Source: Streptomyces sp. NBC_00576 (GTDB taxonomy: Bacteria; Actinomycetota; Actinomycetes; Streptomycetales; Streptomycetaceae). Taken from it: a stretch of DNA of 64,000 nucleotides. The position numbers were made by a program, and so were the translations under genes. Every line of letters starts with the position of its first letter. Positions within the stretch are counted from its first letter, which is position 1. This document shows positions 9,299-18,155 of the stretch, piece after piece. The stretch covers positions 10,850,001-10,914,000 of the forward strand of contig NZ_CP107780.1 in NCBI RefSeq assembly GCF_036345175.1, read 5' to 3'. Under the pieces are notes generated by a model, which saw only the letters and a list, made by a program, of their open reading frames with translations, did not search any database and was not told the origin of the DNA.

Positions 9299-10093
9299 AT
9301 GACACAGGACGAACGTGGCGTAGCTGTGATATCGGGTGCATCATCGGGATTCGGCGAGAGAATTGCGCAGGTATTGGCCCAGCAGGGTTACTCCGTAGTG
9401 GCTCTGGCCCGTAGGGTGGACCGCCTGAAAGCCCTGGCGGAACAGGACGCCACAGGGGCCATTCTGCCGGTGGTCGCCGATGTCCGGGACCGGGAGGGCC
9501 TGGCGCGGGCCTTCGATGAACTGCCCCCCGATTTCCGTGACATCTCGGTGCTCATCAACAACGCCGGCCTGTCCCGGGGGTTCGGCCCGCTGCAGTCGGG
9601 CAGCGACGCGTCCTGGCGCGAAATGATCGACACGAACATCTCCGGTCTGCTGAACGTCAGTGGACTGCTGCTTCCGCGCCTCGTGTCCCGCGGATCCGGC
9701 CACGTGGTGAACATCGGCTCGATCGCGGCGAGTTACCCCTACATGGGGGGCAACGTCTATGCCGCCACCAAGGCCTTCGTGCACCAACTCTCCCTGAATA
9801 TGCGTGTGGACCTCCAGGGCACGGGGGTCAGGGTGAGTTGTGTGGCGCCCGGGATGGCGAAGACCGAGTTCGCGAAGGTGCGTTACGACGGGGACGTGGA
9901 GCGCGCCGATGCGCTGTACGAGGGCCTTGAGCCGCTGACCGCCGACGACGTGGCGCAGACCGTGGCCTGGTGTCTGACACGGCCGGCCCGCGTCAACATC
10001 AACATGATCGAACTGATGCCGTCCGAGCAGCACTTCGGACTCGGATTCGCCGGGAGCCCGCCTGCCTCGCCCGGAGGTGCGGATGGCGCGTGA
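9299..10093 (+). CDS. Short-chain dehydrogenase/reductase (YdfG-like)
   Basis: A 264-residue classical SDR. NADP-binding GASSGFG (13-19), NNAG near 88-91, and the catalytic Ser (NIGSIAAS) and YxxxK (YAATK) are all present. The C-terminal NMIELMPSEQ resembles YdfG-type 3-hydroxy acid (serine/threonine) dehydrogenases. ATG 9299 is preferred over GTG 9293 because GAGGGG sits 8 nt upstream. It overlaps the next gene by 11 nt and heads a three-gene rightward operon with an acetyltransferase and a carbamoyltransferase. A role in oxidising or reducing a beta-hydroxy amino acid or related building block is inferred. Confidence 0.88.
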   Translation: MTQDERGVAVISGASSGFGERIAQVLAQQGYSVVALARRVDRLKALAEQDATGAILPVVADVRDREGLARAFDELPPDFRDISVLINNAGLSRGFGPLQSGSDASWREMIDTNISGLLNVSGLLLPRLVSRGSGHVVNIGSIAASYPYMGGNVYAATKAFVHQLSLNMRVDLQGTGVRVSCVAPGMAKTEFAKVRYDGDVERADALYEGLEPLTADDVAQTVAWCLTRPARVNINMIELMPSEQHFGLGFAGSPPASPGGADGA

Positions 10094-10607
10094 GCCCGTG
10101 CAGGCCGCCTCCCGGTACGTGAACGCGCTGGACGGTCTCGTCGCGAGACCCGCGCGCCCCGAGGACGTGGAGGAGATCTCCTTACTCTCCGCCCCCTTCG
10201 TCGACGACGGATTGTTGATTGCCCGCCCTCTTGTGGAACTGGCCGAAAAGATGCATGAATTCGTGGTCGCCCGGCAAGAGGGCCGACTGGTCGGCTGCAT
10301 GGGGATGGCCCCGACCGACACCCCGACCGACAAGAGTCTGGTGGTCTACAACCTCTGCATCGCGCCCGATTGGCAGGGCAGGGGAATCGGCCGTCATTTG
10401 GTCGGCGTTGCCGTGAATATCGGCAGGCGCGAGGGGTATCAATCTTTGCTGGCCCTTACCCGATACGGCGGCGAATGGTTCAGGAAGCTGGGGTTCTCGA
10501 ACGTCCCGGTGAGCGAGGCCCGCGACGAGTGGCGCACTCTCTTCCGACCCGACCGAAGATCGAGCCTATATCGGTTGATACTTACCTCCGAGCAGTCCAG
10601 AGACTGA
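10083..10607 (+). CDS. GNAT-family N-acetyltransferase
   Basis: A 174-residue GNAT acetyltransferase. The acetyl-CoA binding motif A is clear in LCIAPDWQGRGIGRHLVGVAV; a second strand-helix ends in EWFRKLGFSNV. The wording resembles the acetyltransferase domain of N-acetylglutamate synthases, so the acceptor may be an amino acid. ATG 10083 has GGAG 6 nt upstream and overlaps the SDR stop. The substrate is unknown; its position between a dehydrogenase and a carbamoyltransferase suggests modification of a pathway intermediate or self-protection by acetylation. Confidence 0.85.
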   Translation: MAREPVQAASRYVNALDGLVARPARPEDVEEISLLSAPFVDDGLLIARPLVELAEKMHEFVVARQEGRLVGCMGMAPTDTPTDKSLVVYNLCIAPDWQGRGIGRHLVGVAVNIGRREGYQSLLALTRYGGEWFRKLGFSNVPVSEARDEWRTLFRPDRRSSLYRLILTSEQSRD

Positions 10608-10652
10608 AGCATGTCCGCGTACACGCTCATGCTGACCAAGGGAGTGACACGG

Positions 10653-12359
10653 TTGATAATCTGCGGGTTGAAACTCACGCATGATGGCGCCGTTGCCCTG
10701 ATCGAGGACGACCGCCTGGTTTTCAGCGTGGAGATGGAGAAGCTGGGAAACGGCCTGCGCTACAGCACCGTTGCCGATTTCAGCTTGATCCCCGGGATTC
10801 TGGCCGACTTCGGCTACAAGCCGAAGGACGTGGACGAGTGGGTCATCGACGGCTGGGACGGCGACGTGTCCGGAACGGTGGCCCTGCTGGACCGGGGGAG
10901 CCCGACGGAGGTCGTGGTCGGCCCGTACCGCGAGTCGCGGGCCTGCCCGGCGCTCGACGCGCCCAGCGTCTCGGGCACGTACCCGATGGACGGCGAGACC
11001 TATGCGTACACCAGCTACCCGCACGCGGCGGGACACGTGGCGAGTGCCTACGTCTCCAGCCCCTTCGCCCAGCGAGATGAGGGCTCCTTCGTCCTCGTCT
11101 GGGACGGCGGGCTCTTTCCCCGTCTGTACTGGACGGACCCACGGGGCGGCGTGGAGAACCTGGGAGAGCTCTTTCCTCTCATCGGGCACGCGTACGCCAT
11201 CGCGGGACACCACTTCGGGCCCTTCCGCAAAGCCGTCCAGTCGCCCACGGTCGACGACCTCTCGGTGGCCGGCAAACTCATGGCCTACATAGCGCTGGGC
11301 AAGGCGGACGAGGGTGTACTGAGCATTCTGCGCGAAGAGTTCCACCGCGTCTTCGAGAGCGAGGAACCGGCCGCCGTCGAGTACCGCGCGACCGTCGGCG
11401 GGTACGGCAGCCTCTTCGAGCAGTCCGTGCCTCCGGTGCACGAGTTCTACTCAGCGGTTCGTGCCAGGGCGGAGGAGAACGGGGCCAGCGACGAGGACGT
11501 GCTGGCCAGCGTGCACGCCTTCCTCGAAGACCTCCTCGTCGAACGGATCTCCGTCAAGGTGCGCGCCGCCAAGGGCGACGGCCCGTGGAACCTCTGCTTC
11601 GCCGGCGGCTGCGCGCTGAACATCAAGTGGAACAGTGCGCTGCGCGAGGCGCCGGACTTCCGCGATGTGTGGGTGCCTCCGTTCCCCAACGACGCGGGTT
11701 CGGCCATCGGCGCCGCCGCGCTGGGCAGGGCGCAGCACACCGGTCTGGGGCCGCTTTCCTGGAACCCCCGGCTGGGCCCGGCGCTGACGGCGTCACCCGA
11801 GGTGCCCGCGGGCTGGTCGACCCGGAACTGCACTCCGGAGGAACTCGCCCGGATCCTCCACGAGTCCGGGGAGCCCGTGGTGGTCCTGCACGGCCGCGCC
11901 GAACTCGGCCCCCGCGCCCTCGGCGGCCGCAGTATTCTGGCGGCCCCGGTCAAGGCGTCTATGAAGGACGAGCTGAACCGCGTCAAGGACCGCGAGCCCT
12001 ACCGGCCCGTCGCCCCCATCTGCCTGGAGGCCGAGGCCCCGACGATCTTCTCTCCCGGCACCCGGGACCCGCACATGCTCTTCGACCACAAGGTACGGGC
12101 GGACTGGTTGGAACGCATCCCCGCGGTCGTCCACCTCGACGGGACCGCACGGCTCCAGACGGTCGGCCCGGGCGACGACGACCTGCTCTTCACCGTGCTG
12201 ACCGCCTACCATCGGCTCAGCGGCGTCCCGGTGCTCTGCAACACCAGTGCCAACCTCAACGGGCACGGTTTCTTCCCCGACGTGGCCTCCGCGGCGCGCT
12301 GGGGCCGGGTCTCCCGGATCTGGAGCGACGGGACGCTGTACCGGCGGACCGACGGCTGA
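10653..12359 (+). CDS. Carbamoyltransferase (NodU/CmcH/TobZ family)
   Basis: A protein of 568 residues. N-terminal Kae1-like domain begins IICGLKLTHDGAVALIEDD with the HDG metal site; CFAGGCALNIKWN and ELGPRALGGRSILA (YrdC-like C-terminal domain, carbamoyl-phosphate/AMP binding) are intact. The TTG at 10653 is proposed as start: it places the family's usual MIxxGLxxxHDG right at the N-terminus and has AAGGGAG 8 nt upstream. An ATG at 10611 and a GTG at 10644 are in frame, but the ATG adds a non-conserved leader and the GTG is too close to the Shine-Dalgarno. These enzymes O-carbamoylate antibiotic hydroxyls using carbamoyl phosphate and ATP, so a tailoring role is likely. Confidence 0.9.
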   Translation: MIICGLKLTHDGAVALIEDDRLVFSVEMEKLGNGLRYSTVADFSLIPGILADFGYKPKDVDEWVIDGWDGDVSGTVALLDRGSPTEVVVGPYRESRACPALDAPSVSGTYPMDGETYAYTSYPHAAGHVASAYVSSPFAQRDEGSFVLVWDGGLFPRLYWTDPRGGVENLGELFPLIGHAYAIAGHHFGPFRKAVQSPTVDDLSVAGKLMAYIALGKADEGVLSILREEFHRVFESEEPAAVEYRATVGGYGSLFEQSVPPVHEFYSAVRARAEENGASDEDVLASVHAFLEDLLVERISVKVRAAKGDGPWNLCFAGGCALNIKWNSALREAPDFRDVWVPPFPNDAGSAIGAAALGRAQHTGLGPLSWNPRLGPALTASPEVPAGWSTRNCTPEELARILHESGEPVVVLHGRAELGPRALGGRSILAAPVKASMKDELNRVKDREPYRPVAPICLEAEAPTIFSPGTRDPHMLFDHKVRADWLERIPAVVHLDGTARLQTVGPGDDDLLFTVLTAYHRLSGVPVLCNTSANLNGHGFFPDVASAARWGRVSRIWSDGTLYRRTDG

Positions 12360-12393
12360 GTCGATCCGTGACGCAGAAGGCACGATCCGATTC

Positions 12394-12412
12394 GGGACTG
12401 TAAAACGTTCGG
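12394..12412. repeat. 19-bp scar matching the left end of the IS256 element at 44.2 kb
   Basis: GGGACTGTAAAACGTTCGG is identical to the terminal 19 bases (44238-44256) of the complete IS256-family element. No transposase follows. It lies just before a 5'-truncated gene fragment, so it probably marks a deletion adjacent to an old IS insertion. Confidence 0.6.
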
Positions 12413-12428
12413 CCCTGTCTCGCATTCG

Positions 12429-12731
12429 GTGGTGACGGAGCGTCGTGATAGGTCGGCGTGGACGGCGAAAGAGCGCGAGGCCTACGCCAACGACCTCGAC
12501 GATCCCCGCGCGCTGATCGCCGTCTCCGCAGCGTCCAACCGCTCCAAGTCCGACCAGGACCCCGCGACCTGGATGCCGTCTTTCGAGGGCTATCACTGCC
12601 GGTACGCCGGCGGCTGGGTGGCTGACAACACGCGCTACCAGCTGTCCGTCGCCCCCGACGAGAAGGCCGCGCTCTCGCAGATCCTGAGCAACTGCCCGGA
12701 TAGCCCGATCGAGATCACGCTCGTTCGCTGA
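12429..12731 (+). pseudogene. C-terminal fragment of a secreted HNH-type nuclease (DUF1524-like)
   Basis: About 90 residues starting near WTAKEREAYANDLDDP and ending ITLVR resemble the C-terminal end of Streptomyces secreted HNH-family proteins (ALIAVSAASNRSKSDQDP, then YHCRYAGGWV). The N-terminal signal peptide and the His-containing nuclease core are missing. The break coincides with an IS-end scar at 12394-12412. Non-functional as it stands. Confidence 0.6.
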
Positions 12732-12995
12732 GGGGCCGTAGGCTGCCGAACCGCCTCTGGCGCAGGGACAGTACCTTCCTGTCGCCGCCTTTGTGGCCTC
12801 CTCTTTTGTGGAAGGGACGCAGCCACCGGTGTCACGCCCTGACGGGCAGGCCCGGATGCACACGAGATCCACTGTCCGGGGCGTTTCCTCGGGCACTGTC
12901 CACGAGACAGACGGGCCGGCCTCGTCCATGGAGCGGTCAGAACCAAGCAGTTGAAAATGCCGGACCGAGCAGCGGGACAGGCCTTCCTGCAGCCT

Positions 12996-14095
12996 TCACT
13001 CTCCGCCCACATGGCCGGCGCAGCGGTGCGCGCCTGGCTCACAGAACAGGCCGTATCCCATCTTGTTGATCGTGATGTCGATGGCCATGTACGGCTCACG
13101 GCTGATCGTGATGGATGATCCCGCCGGGGTGTTGGGGAGTGCTTCGACTACTGTGCCGACCGCTTCGTCACCAGTGCGGCCCTCGTGAAGGACCCCGGAG
13201 GCCCTGCCTCCCATTTCGCTGCCCTTGTCACACGGAGGAGCGTGCTCGGAGCACTGCACCATGGTCAGGTAGCGGTAGTCGAATGAGCCGTCGTCCTTGA
13301 TGGTGATGCTGGCGCCGGACCAGCTCCAGGTCCCGACGAACCGTGCCAGTGGCCGGGGCGTTGCTGTGGGGGAGGGGCTGCGGGGGCCGGGGGCGAGGTC
13401 GCCTATCCAGATGCGGGCATTGGCCGGGTCGGAGGTTTCCCAGGCCCGGCGGGAACCGAGAACCACGACCTTCTTCTTCCACACGGTGAGTGTGGCCAGT
13501 GATCTCAACGTGTCGAATCCGTTGGTCCGGGTCGGTTGTTTGGCCCACTTCTTCCCGTCGGCGGAGAACCAGAGGGCGCCCACCGCGGAGTTGTCGGCCG
13601 CACGGGCCGACCCGATGGCGACGAAGCCGCTGCCCGCGGGTGCGACGGCGAGCATTTCCTGGTTCTTGCGGGGGACGACGCCGACGTCCGGCAGACGCCC
13701 CACGTCGAGCGGCGCGCCGGTGTGCCACCCGGAGTTGCCCTCTCTATACCAGGTGTGGGGCTCGGTAGTGTGCTCGACGGAGTCGTCGGCCAAGCCACCG
13801 GTCAGCACCATGGTGTCGCCGTTACGCGCCAGATGGTCGAACTCGTTGCCGTTGTCCGGCAAAGGCTCCTTCTTCCACCTGCGTCCATCACGCGAGGCGA
13901 AGAGCTGGTCCGCAGGCCGGAAGTCACCAGTAGTGCAGTTCGTCAGCAGATGGAAGGCGTCATCGGCGACGAGGACCTCCGCCGTCGCCTCACTGCCCTC
14001 GTGGCCACCGCAGGGTGTCTCGAACAGTTTGGTCGAGTGCCCCGACTTCTCCACCAGCCACAGTCGCAGACTCGCTTGCTGCTCGTCGGGTTGTG
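12996..14095 (-). pseudogene. 5'-truncated exported protein gene (propeller-like part plus C-terminal domain)
   Basis: A leftward frame open from about 14095 reads ESQPDEQQASLRLWLVEK and continues for roughly 365 residues. It has repeats of the kind 'FASRDGRRWKK' and 'WFSADGKKWAK', as in bacterial sialidase-like propellers, then a C-terminal all-beta domain (FVGTWSWSGASITIKDDGSF) with several cysteines. No signal peptide or good start is present: the only in-frame starts are internal (GTG 14054). The 5' end is lost near 14.1 kb, where the Tn7-like region begins, so insertion or deletion by that element is the likely cause. Confidence 0.55.
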
Positions 14096-14300
14096 ATTCC
14101 GGGGTTCATAGTCGGTGTGGCAAGGTCGGCTTGAGCTGGGGTGTTGGGGGTTTCCTGAGAAGCGTCAGGGCGCGTTCTGGGTACTGGGCGGGGTGGTGAC
14201 GGGGCTTCTGGTCTGGGGTTATTCGTGGTTGGTTGATAACGGTGGCGTGGTGTTGGTGATGGTCCTCGGTGTCTAAAGGTCTGGTGCGTGTTTGCGCTGG

Positions 14301-14927
14301 TCAGCGGCTTGGTGCCGGGTTGGCGCCGGTCCAGTACAGGGCGGTGTCGATGTCGCGTGCGGTCCAGCCGTCGGCTCGTGTTGCGCCGTGGTGGAGGAGG
14401 TCGTCGAGGAGTTGGAGGTAGCGGCCGTAGCGTCCCGGTGTGGGGGTGAGGGGGAGGCCGAGAGTGTCGAGGGCGTGTTGGACGCGGCTGTCGTAGACGG
14501 CCATCCGCTGTGGTGCTGCTGCGGTGAGGATGGCTGAGGCGAGGGCGTCGCCGGTGCGGAAGCCGGGCAGTTCCCAGATGATGCCGCGCCCTGTGCGGGC
14601 GGCCTCGCCGCGCGGGAGAGTGGTGTCGCGGACGGCGGTGACGGCCCGCTCGGTGACCGCTCGCACGTGGATATTGGGCAGGGACATCAGTTCTGTCACC
14701 CACCGGGTCTGTGCGGAGAGCCGTTTCCAGACCACCAGGGCTGCGATGTCCGTCTTGCCGAGGCTGCCTGCGTGCTCGGTTCGCTGTACGACGTCGTGGA
14801 AGACCTCGTCGTAGTGCGGTGAGACGGCGGCCAGGTAGCCGGTTCGGGCGGGGATCAGGGCGTCCCACACCCGGCCGCAGAGGGCAGCGAACTCCTCGCC
14901 GGCCGGTGTGTCCGTGGTCTTCTTCAT
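14301..14927 (-). CDS. Accessory protein of the Tn7-like operon, possibly HhH/OGG-like DNA glycosylase fold
   Basis: A 208-residue protein starting at ATG 14927, 7 nt after the tnsC stop, so it is the last gene of the transposition operon. The C-terminal half (ILTAAAPQRMAVYDSRVQHAL, then YGRYLQLLDDLLHHG, then ARDIDTALYWTGANP) resembles the helix-hairpin-helix region of 8-oxoguanine glycosylase-like proteins in which a conserved VYD is followed by a final helix with ALYW. This likeness is from pattern memory only. If right, it would be a DNA-binding or base-repair factor accompanying the transposon. The function is otherwise unknown. Confidence 0.6.
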   Translation of the reverse strand: MKKTTDTPAGEEFAALCGRVWDALIPARTGYLAAVSPHYDEVFHDVVQRTEHAGSLGKTDIAALVVWKRLSAQTRWVTELMSLPNIHVRAVTERAVTAVRDTTLPRGEAARTGRGIIWELPGFRTGDALASAILTAAAPQRMAVYDSRVQHALDTLGLPLTPTPGRYGRYLQLLDDLLHHGATRADGWTARDIDTALYWTGANPAPSR

Positions 14928-14934
14928 GTCCGCA

Positions 14935-16026
14935 TCATGCCGTTGTGGGTGATTGGCGGGTGCGGGGGCGTCTGGCTTCTTCGGCGAGGTGGTCGAGCTG
15001 GATGGCGTCGAGTGTTTTCTTGGTGATGCGTTCGGTGCCGTCGCAGATGGCGGTGATGGCGGCTTGGCGGATGAGGCGGGCGAGGCTGCCGATGCGGCCG
15101 GCGGTGCGCTGGTGGAGGTAGGAGGCGTGGCGGGGGAGTGTGCCGGGTGGGTGCTGGTTCAGGTCGAGGGCGTTCTCCATGTCGGTGATGAGGTCGGTGA
15201 AGGGCCGGGTCTGGCCGTGGCGGGCGGGGAGGGGGCCGCAGGTGATGAGGCTGGCGCGGCCAGCGAGTTGGGCGCCGCGGACTCCGGCGAACAGCGGGGT
15301 TGAGGCGACGTCGATGCCGGTGTAGACGAAGGTCGCTCTGATGCGTTCGGTGAGGTCTTTCAGCAGGTCGGCGGCTTCCGCGCCGGTGGTCGTGCGCGGG
15401 TTGAGGCGGTGGATCTCGTCGATGAGGACCAGGCGGACGCCGGCGGTGGTGTAGGTGTGGCAGACGGCGCTGGTGATCTGGGCCTGGGTCATGCGGGCGG
15501 TGACGGGGATGCCGAGGTAGCGGGCGAATTCGGTGGCGAGGGTCTTGGCGGTGGCGCCGGGCGGCACCAACAGGTAGGCGACCGGTATTTGTTGGTGGGT
15601 GCGTCCGGGTGGTGCGGGGTGTTTGCGGGTGTGGGCGAGGTGGCAGGTACGGCCGACTTCGAGAAGGGCGGTCGTTTTCCCGGCTGCGGCGGGGCCGGTA
15701 ACGATCAGTGAGGGCCGGGCGGTGGTCTGCTGGTGGCGGCCGAGCAGCATCAGGGTGCGGACCTGGGTGGCGAGGGTGCTGATGGCGGGGGTGCGGACGG
15801 TGACGAACGCGGAGTGGTAGGCGAGGCGTTCTTCCGTGCTGCGAGGGGCGTCGCCGGGCTGGGGCGGGGTGCGGGGCGGCGTGGTGGCGAAGTCCTCCCA
15901 GCCCTGCCAGGTGGTGATCGGCCACTCCGGTTCGTTGGCAGGGGCGTCCGGCCACGGGCCGTCGGCGCGTGTGCGGGCAGGCTTGCTTGCCGGGCTGTCG
16001 GTGGTGATGTGCGGGCGGGTGGTCAC
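14935..16026 (-). CDS. tnsC: TnsC/TniB-type AAA+ transposition regulator
   Basis: A 363-residue AAA+ ATPase. Walker A is GPAAAGKT (111-118), Walker B is VRLVLIDEI (197-205), followed by HRLNP, and a sensor-like FVYTGIDVAST. GTG 16026 is the start because it overlaps the tnsB stop (GTGA) and gives the expected family length. In Tn7-like elements TnsC polymerises on target DNA, bridges TniQ/TnsD to the TnsAB transposase and enforces immunity. All transposition genes here (tniQ, tnsA, tnsB, tnsC) run leftward, with coupled overlaps between tnsA, tnsB and tnsC. Confidence 0.9.
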   Translation of the reverse strand: MTTRPHITTDSPASKPARTRADGPWPDAPANEPEWPITTWQGWEDFATTPPRTPPQPGDAPRSTEERLAYHSAFVTVRTPAISTLATQVRTLMLLGRHQQTTARPSLIVTGPAAAGKTTALLEVGRTCHLAHTRKHPAPPGRTHQQIPVAYLLVPPGATAKTLATEFARYLGIPVTARMTQAQITSAVCHTYTTAGVRLVLIDEIHRLNPRTTTGAEAADLLKDLTERIRATFVYTGIDVASTPLFAGVRGAQLAGRASLITCGPLPARHGQTRPFTDLITDMENALDLNQHPPGTLPRHASYLHQRTAGRIGSLARLIRQAAITAICDGTERITKKTLDAIQLDHLAEEARRPRTRQSPTTA

Positions 16027-18155
16027 CAGTTGAGGGCTTCCTGGGCGGGGTCGTAGAGACCGAGGCCGGTGTAGGGGGCGGGGTCGGGGGCGTCGGCGGT
16101 GTCGTCGCCGGGTTCGTCCGCGCCGTCGGTCTGCTCTGCGTTGTCGGGGAGGTCGTCGAGGCTGTCGTCGTCCCAGCCGTCGGCCTGCTGCGGGTCCGGA
16201 GGGCGGGTGGCGGCCGTGGGCGGGGGTGTTTTCAGCGGTGCGGTGCGGGTGAGGAGGTGTTGCTCGCCGGGGGTGGCGGTGCGGGTGTGGGCGCGGCGCA
16301 TGAGCTGGTCGAGGGTGTCGGCGAGGTCGGCCTCGTGGGTGTCGCGGTCGCCGTGGCGGGCGGTGACGGTTTTGATGTGCTGCCAGGTGGCGCTGTTGAA
16401 CGGCTGGTGGATGTGGTCGCGGTGGATCCACGGGATCTCTGTCAGGTGTCCGTCGGGCAGGCGGATCCATACCTGGCGGGCGTCGTGGGGGTTGGTGTGG
16501 ACTTCCCATTTGCCGCCGCGCGCGGTGACCGGGGAGGGCTGGCCGCGGTAGGGGGCGAGGACATCGTGGTCGTAGGTGCGGTGGTCGACGCGGATGCCGC
16601 GTTCGGTGATGGCCTGCCAGCGCACCGGCAGCAGTTCGAGGTAATCGCTGCCGCTCAGCGGGAGGGGTACGTGGCCGGCGACGGCGATGAGCGCGGCCCA
16701 CATCTGGTTCGGGGTGAGGGCCTTCTTGGGCAGGGTGGGGTGGCGCAGGCCTTCGTGGGGGCGGTGGTGGTAGTGGATCAGCCATTCGTCCAGCAGGTCC
16801 TGGAGCTGGGCGACGCTGAAGCAGGCCTCGGTTTCGGCGTCCGGTCCGCGGCGGGTGACGTTGGAGCCGGTGTAGCCGGGCAGGTGCTGGCACAGGAGTG
16901 CGTTGATGGTGCCGAAGGTGCGCTCGACGATGCCTTTGGCGGCGGGGGCGTGGGGCGGGGTGGGCTGGACGCTGATGCCGAGGGTCTCGCAGGCGGCGCT
17001 GAACGCCGTGGACAGGTAGATCTTGCCCCGGTCCACGACGATCGTCTCGGGCACTATCACCGGCCGGGCGGCTGCGCCCTGAAGGCGTTCATCCAGGCCC
17101 ATCAGCCGCTGTAGCTGGGGGAGTTGGGTGTGGGCGAGGCGCAGGGCGTCGGGCCAGGCGGGGCGGGCGGGGTGGGGGACGGCCATCTCGGCGAGCAGCA
17201 GGGCGGCGTCGACGGCCTTGGTGCCGCCGGGGCGCAGGACGGCGGCGAGGATGGCGCGGGTGGCGACGTCGACGGCGATCGTGAGTTCGGGCCGGCCGGT
17301 GGTGCCGTCGTCGAAGACGGCCAGGACGTCCAGCCGGGTGGTGTCGACCTGCACCTGCTCGCCCGGCCGCAGCGCCACGGTCGGGGTGAACGCCCGTCCG
17401 CCGGTGGGGGAGGGAAGGGTACGGGCGGGGCGGTGGGGGTGTTCGGCGGGATTGGCGAGTTGGTGGACGAGCCGGTAGAAGGTGGCCTGGGAGGGGGCGG
17501 GCACGGTGCCGCGGCCGTACCGGTCGGTAAGGATCTGCGTGACCAGGGGCATCAGGCCCTTGACGGTGCCCTTGGAACGGTCGCGCTGGCGGCGCAGCGC
17601 TTCCTCGACGGCAGCGATGACGCGTTCGTCGGTGCGCCCGGTAGGCACGGGCCGACGGGTGGTGCGGTGGTCGACCAGCCCCCACAGTCCCTGCTTGCGG
17701 TAGGCCAGGCGCATGCGCTGCACCGTGGTCCGGGAGACAGGTCCGAAACCGATCGCGGTCAGCTCCGCCGCCTTGGCCTCCTCGCGCTGCGCGAGCGTGA
17801 ATCGGTCGGGGTCGTACTCGGCCCGGGGCACCCCGCCGCTGTCCGCCATCCCGCCGGGCAGGCCGGTCTCCACCTCGCGGATGTGCCGCTGCCAGGCCAG
17901 CGCCTTGCGCCGCGCGTCCTCGGGCGCGGTTTCGAACAGACCCCACTGCGTCACGGCCTGGGGCATCTGGGCGCCCACGATGGTGAAGGACGGGTCGGCG
18001 AACAGGTGCCCGGCCACGACCGTCTCGTCTTCGCCCGTCTCACCGGCGAGGTAGACCTGCTGGCCCGCCACAGCGATGACCTGCCAGGTGCTCTCGCGGA
18101 AGCGGACGTGCGCTCCGACCTGCAGCACCGGCCGTCCGCCACGCCGCACGCTCAC
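16023..18155 (-). CDS. tnsB: TnsB/TniA-type DDE transposase
   Basis: A 710-residue Mu/Tn7-class integrase. An HTH-rich N-terminal half (VSRTTVQRMRLAYRKQG near 140-156) precedes an rve core with D271 (VQVDTTRLDVL), D375 (IVVDRGKIYLS) and E411 (KGIVERTFGTIN), i.e. a D-D35-E triad. A Mu-type beta-barrel and a long acidic tail (DDDSLDDLPDNAEQTDG) follow; the tail presumably contacts TnsC. GTG 18155 overlaps the tnsA stop (GTGA). It performs end cleavage and strand transfer. Confidence 0.93.
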   Translation of the reverse strand: MSVRRGGRPVLQVGAHVRFRESTWQVIAVAGQQVYLAGETGEDETVVAGHLFADPSFTIVGAQMPQAVTQWGLFETAPEDARRKALAWQRHIREVETGLPGGMADSGGVPRAEYDPDRFTLAQREEAKAAELTAIGFGPVSRTTVQRMRLAYRKQGLWGLVDHRTTRRPVPTGRTDERVIAAVEEALRRQRDRSKGTVKGLMPLVTQILTDRYGRGTVPAPSQATFYRLVHQLANPAEHPHRPARTLPSPTGGRAFTPTVALRPGEQVQVDTTRLDVLAVFDDGTTGRPELTIAVDVATRAILAAVLRPGGTKAVDAALLLAEMAVPHPARPAWPDALRLAHTQLPQLQRLMGLDERLQGAAARPVIVPETIVVDRGKIYLSTAFSAACETLGISVQPTPPHAPAAKGIVERTFGTINALLCQHLPGYTGSNVTRRGPDAETEACFSVAQLQDLLDEWLIHYHHRPHEGLRHPTLPKKALTPNQMWAALIAVAGHVPLPLSGSDYLELLPVRWQAITERGIRVDHRTYDHDVLAPYRGQPSPVTARGGKWEVHTNPHDARQVWIRLPDGHLTEIPWIHRDHIHQPFNSATWQHIKTVTARHGDRDTHEADLADTLDQLMRRAHTRTATPGEQHLLTRTAPLKTPPPTAATRPPDPQQADGWDDDSLDDLPDNAEQTDGADEPGDDTADAPDPAPYTGLGLYDPAQEALNW

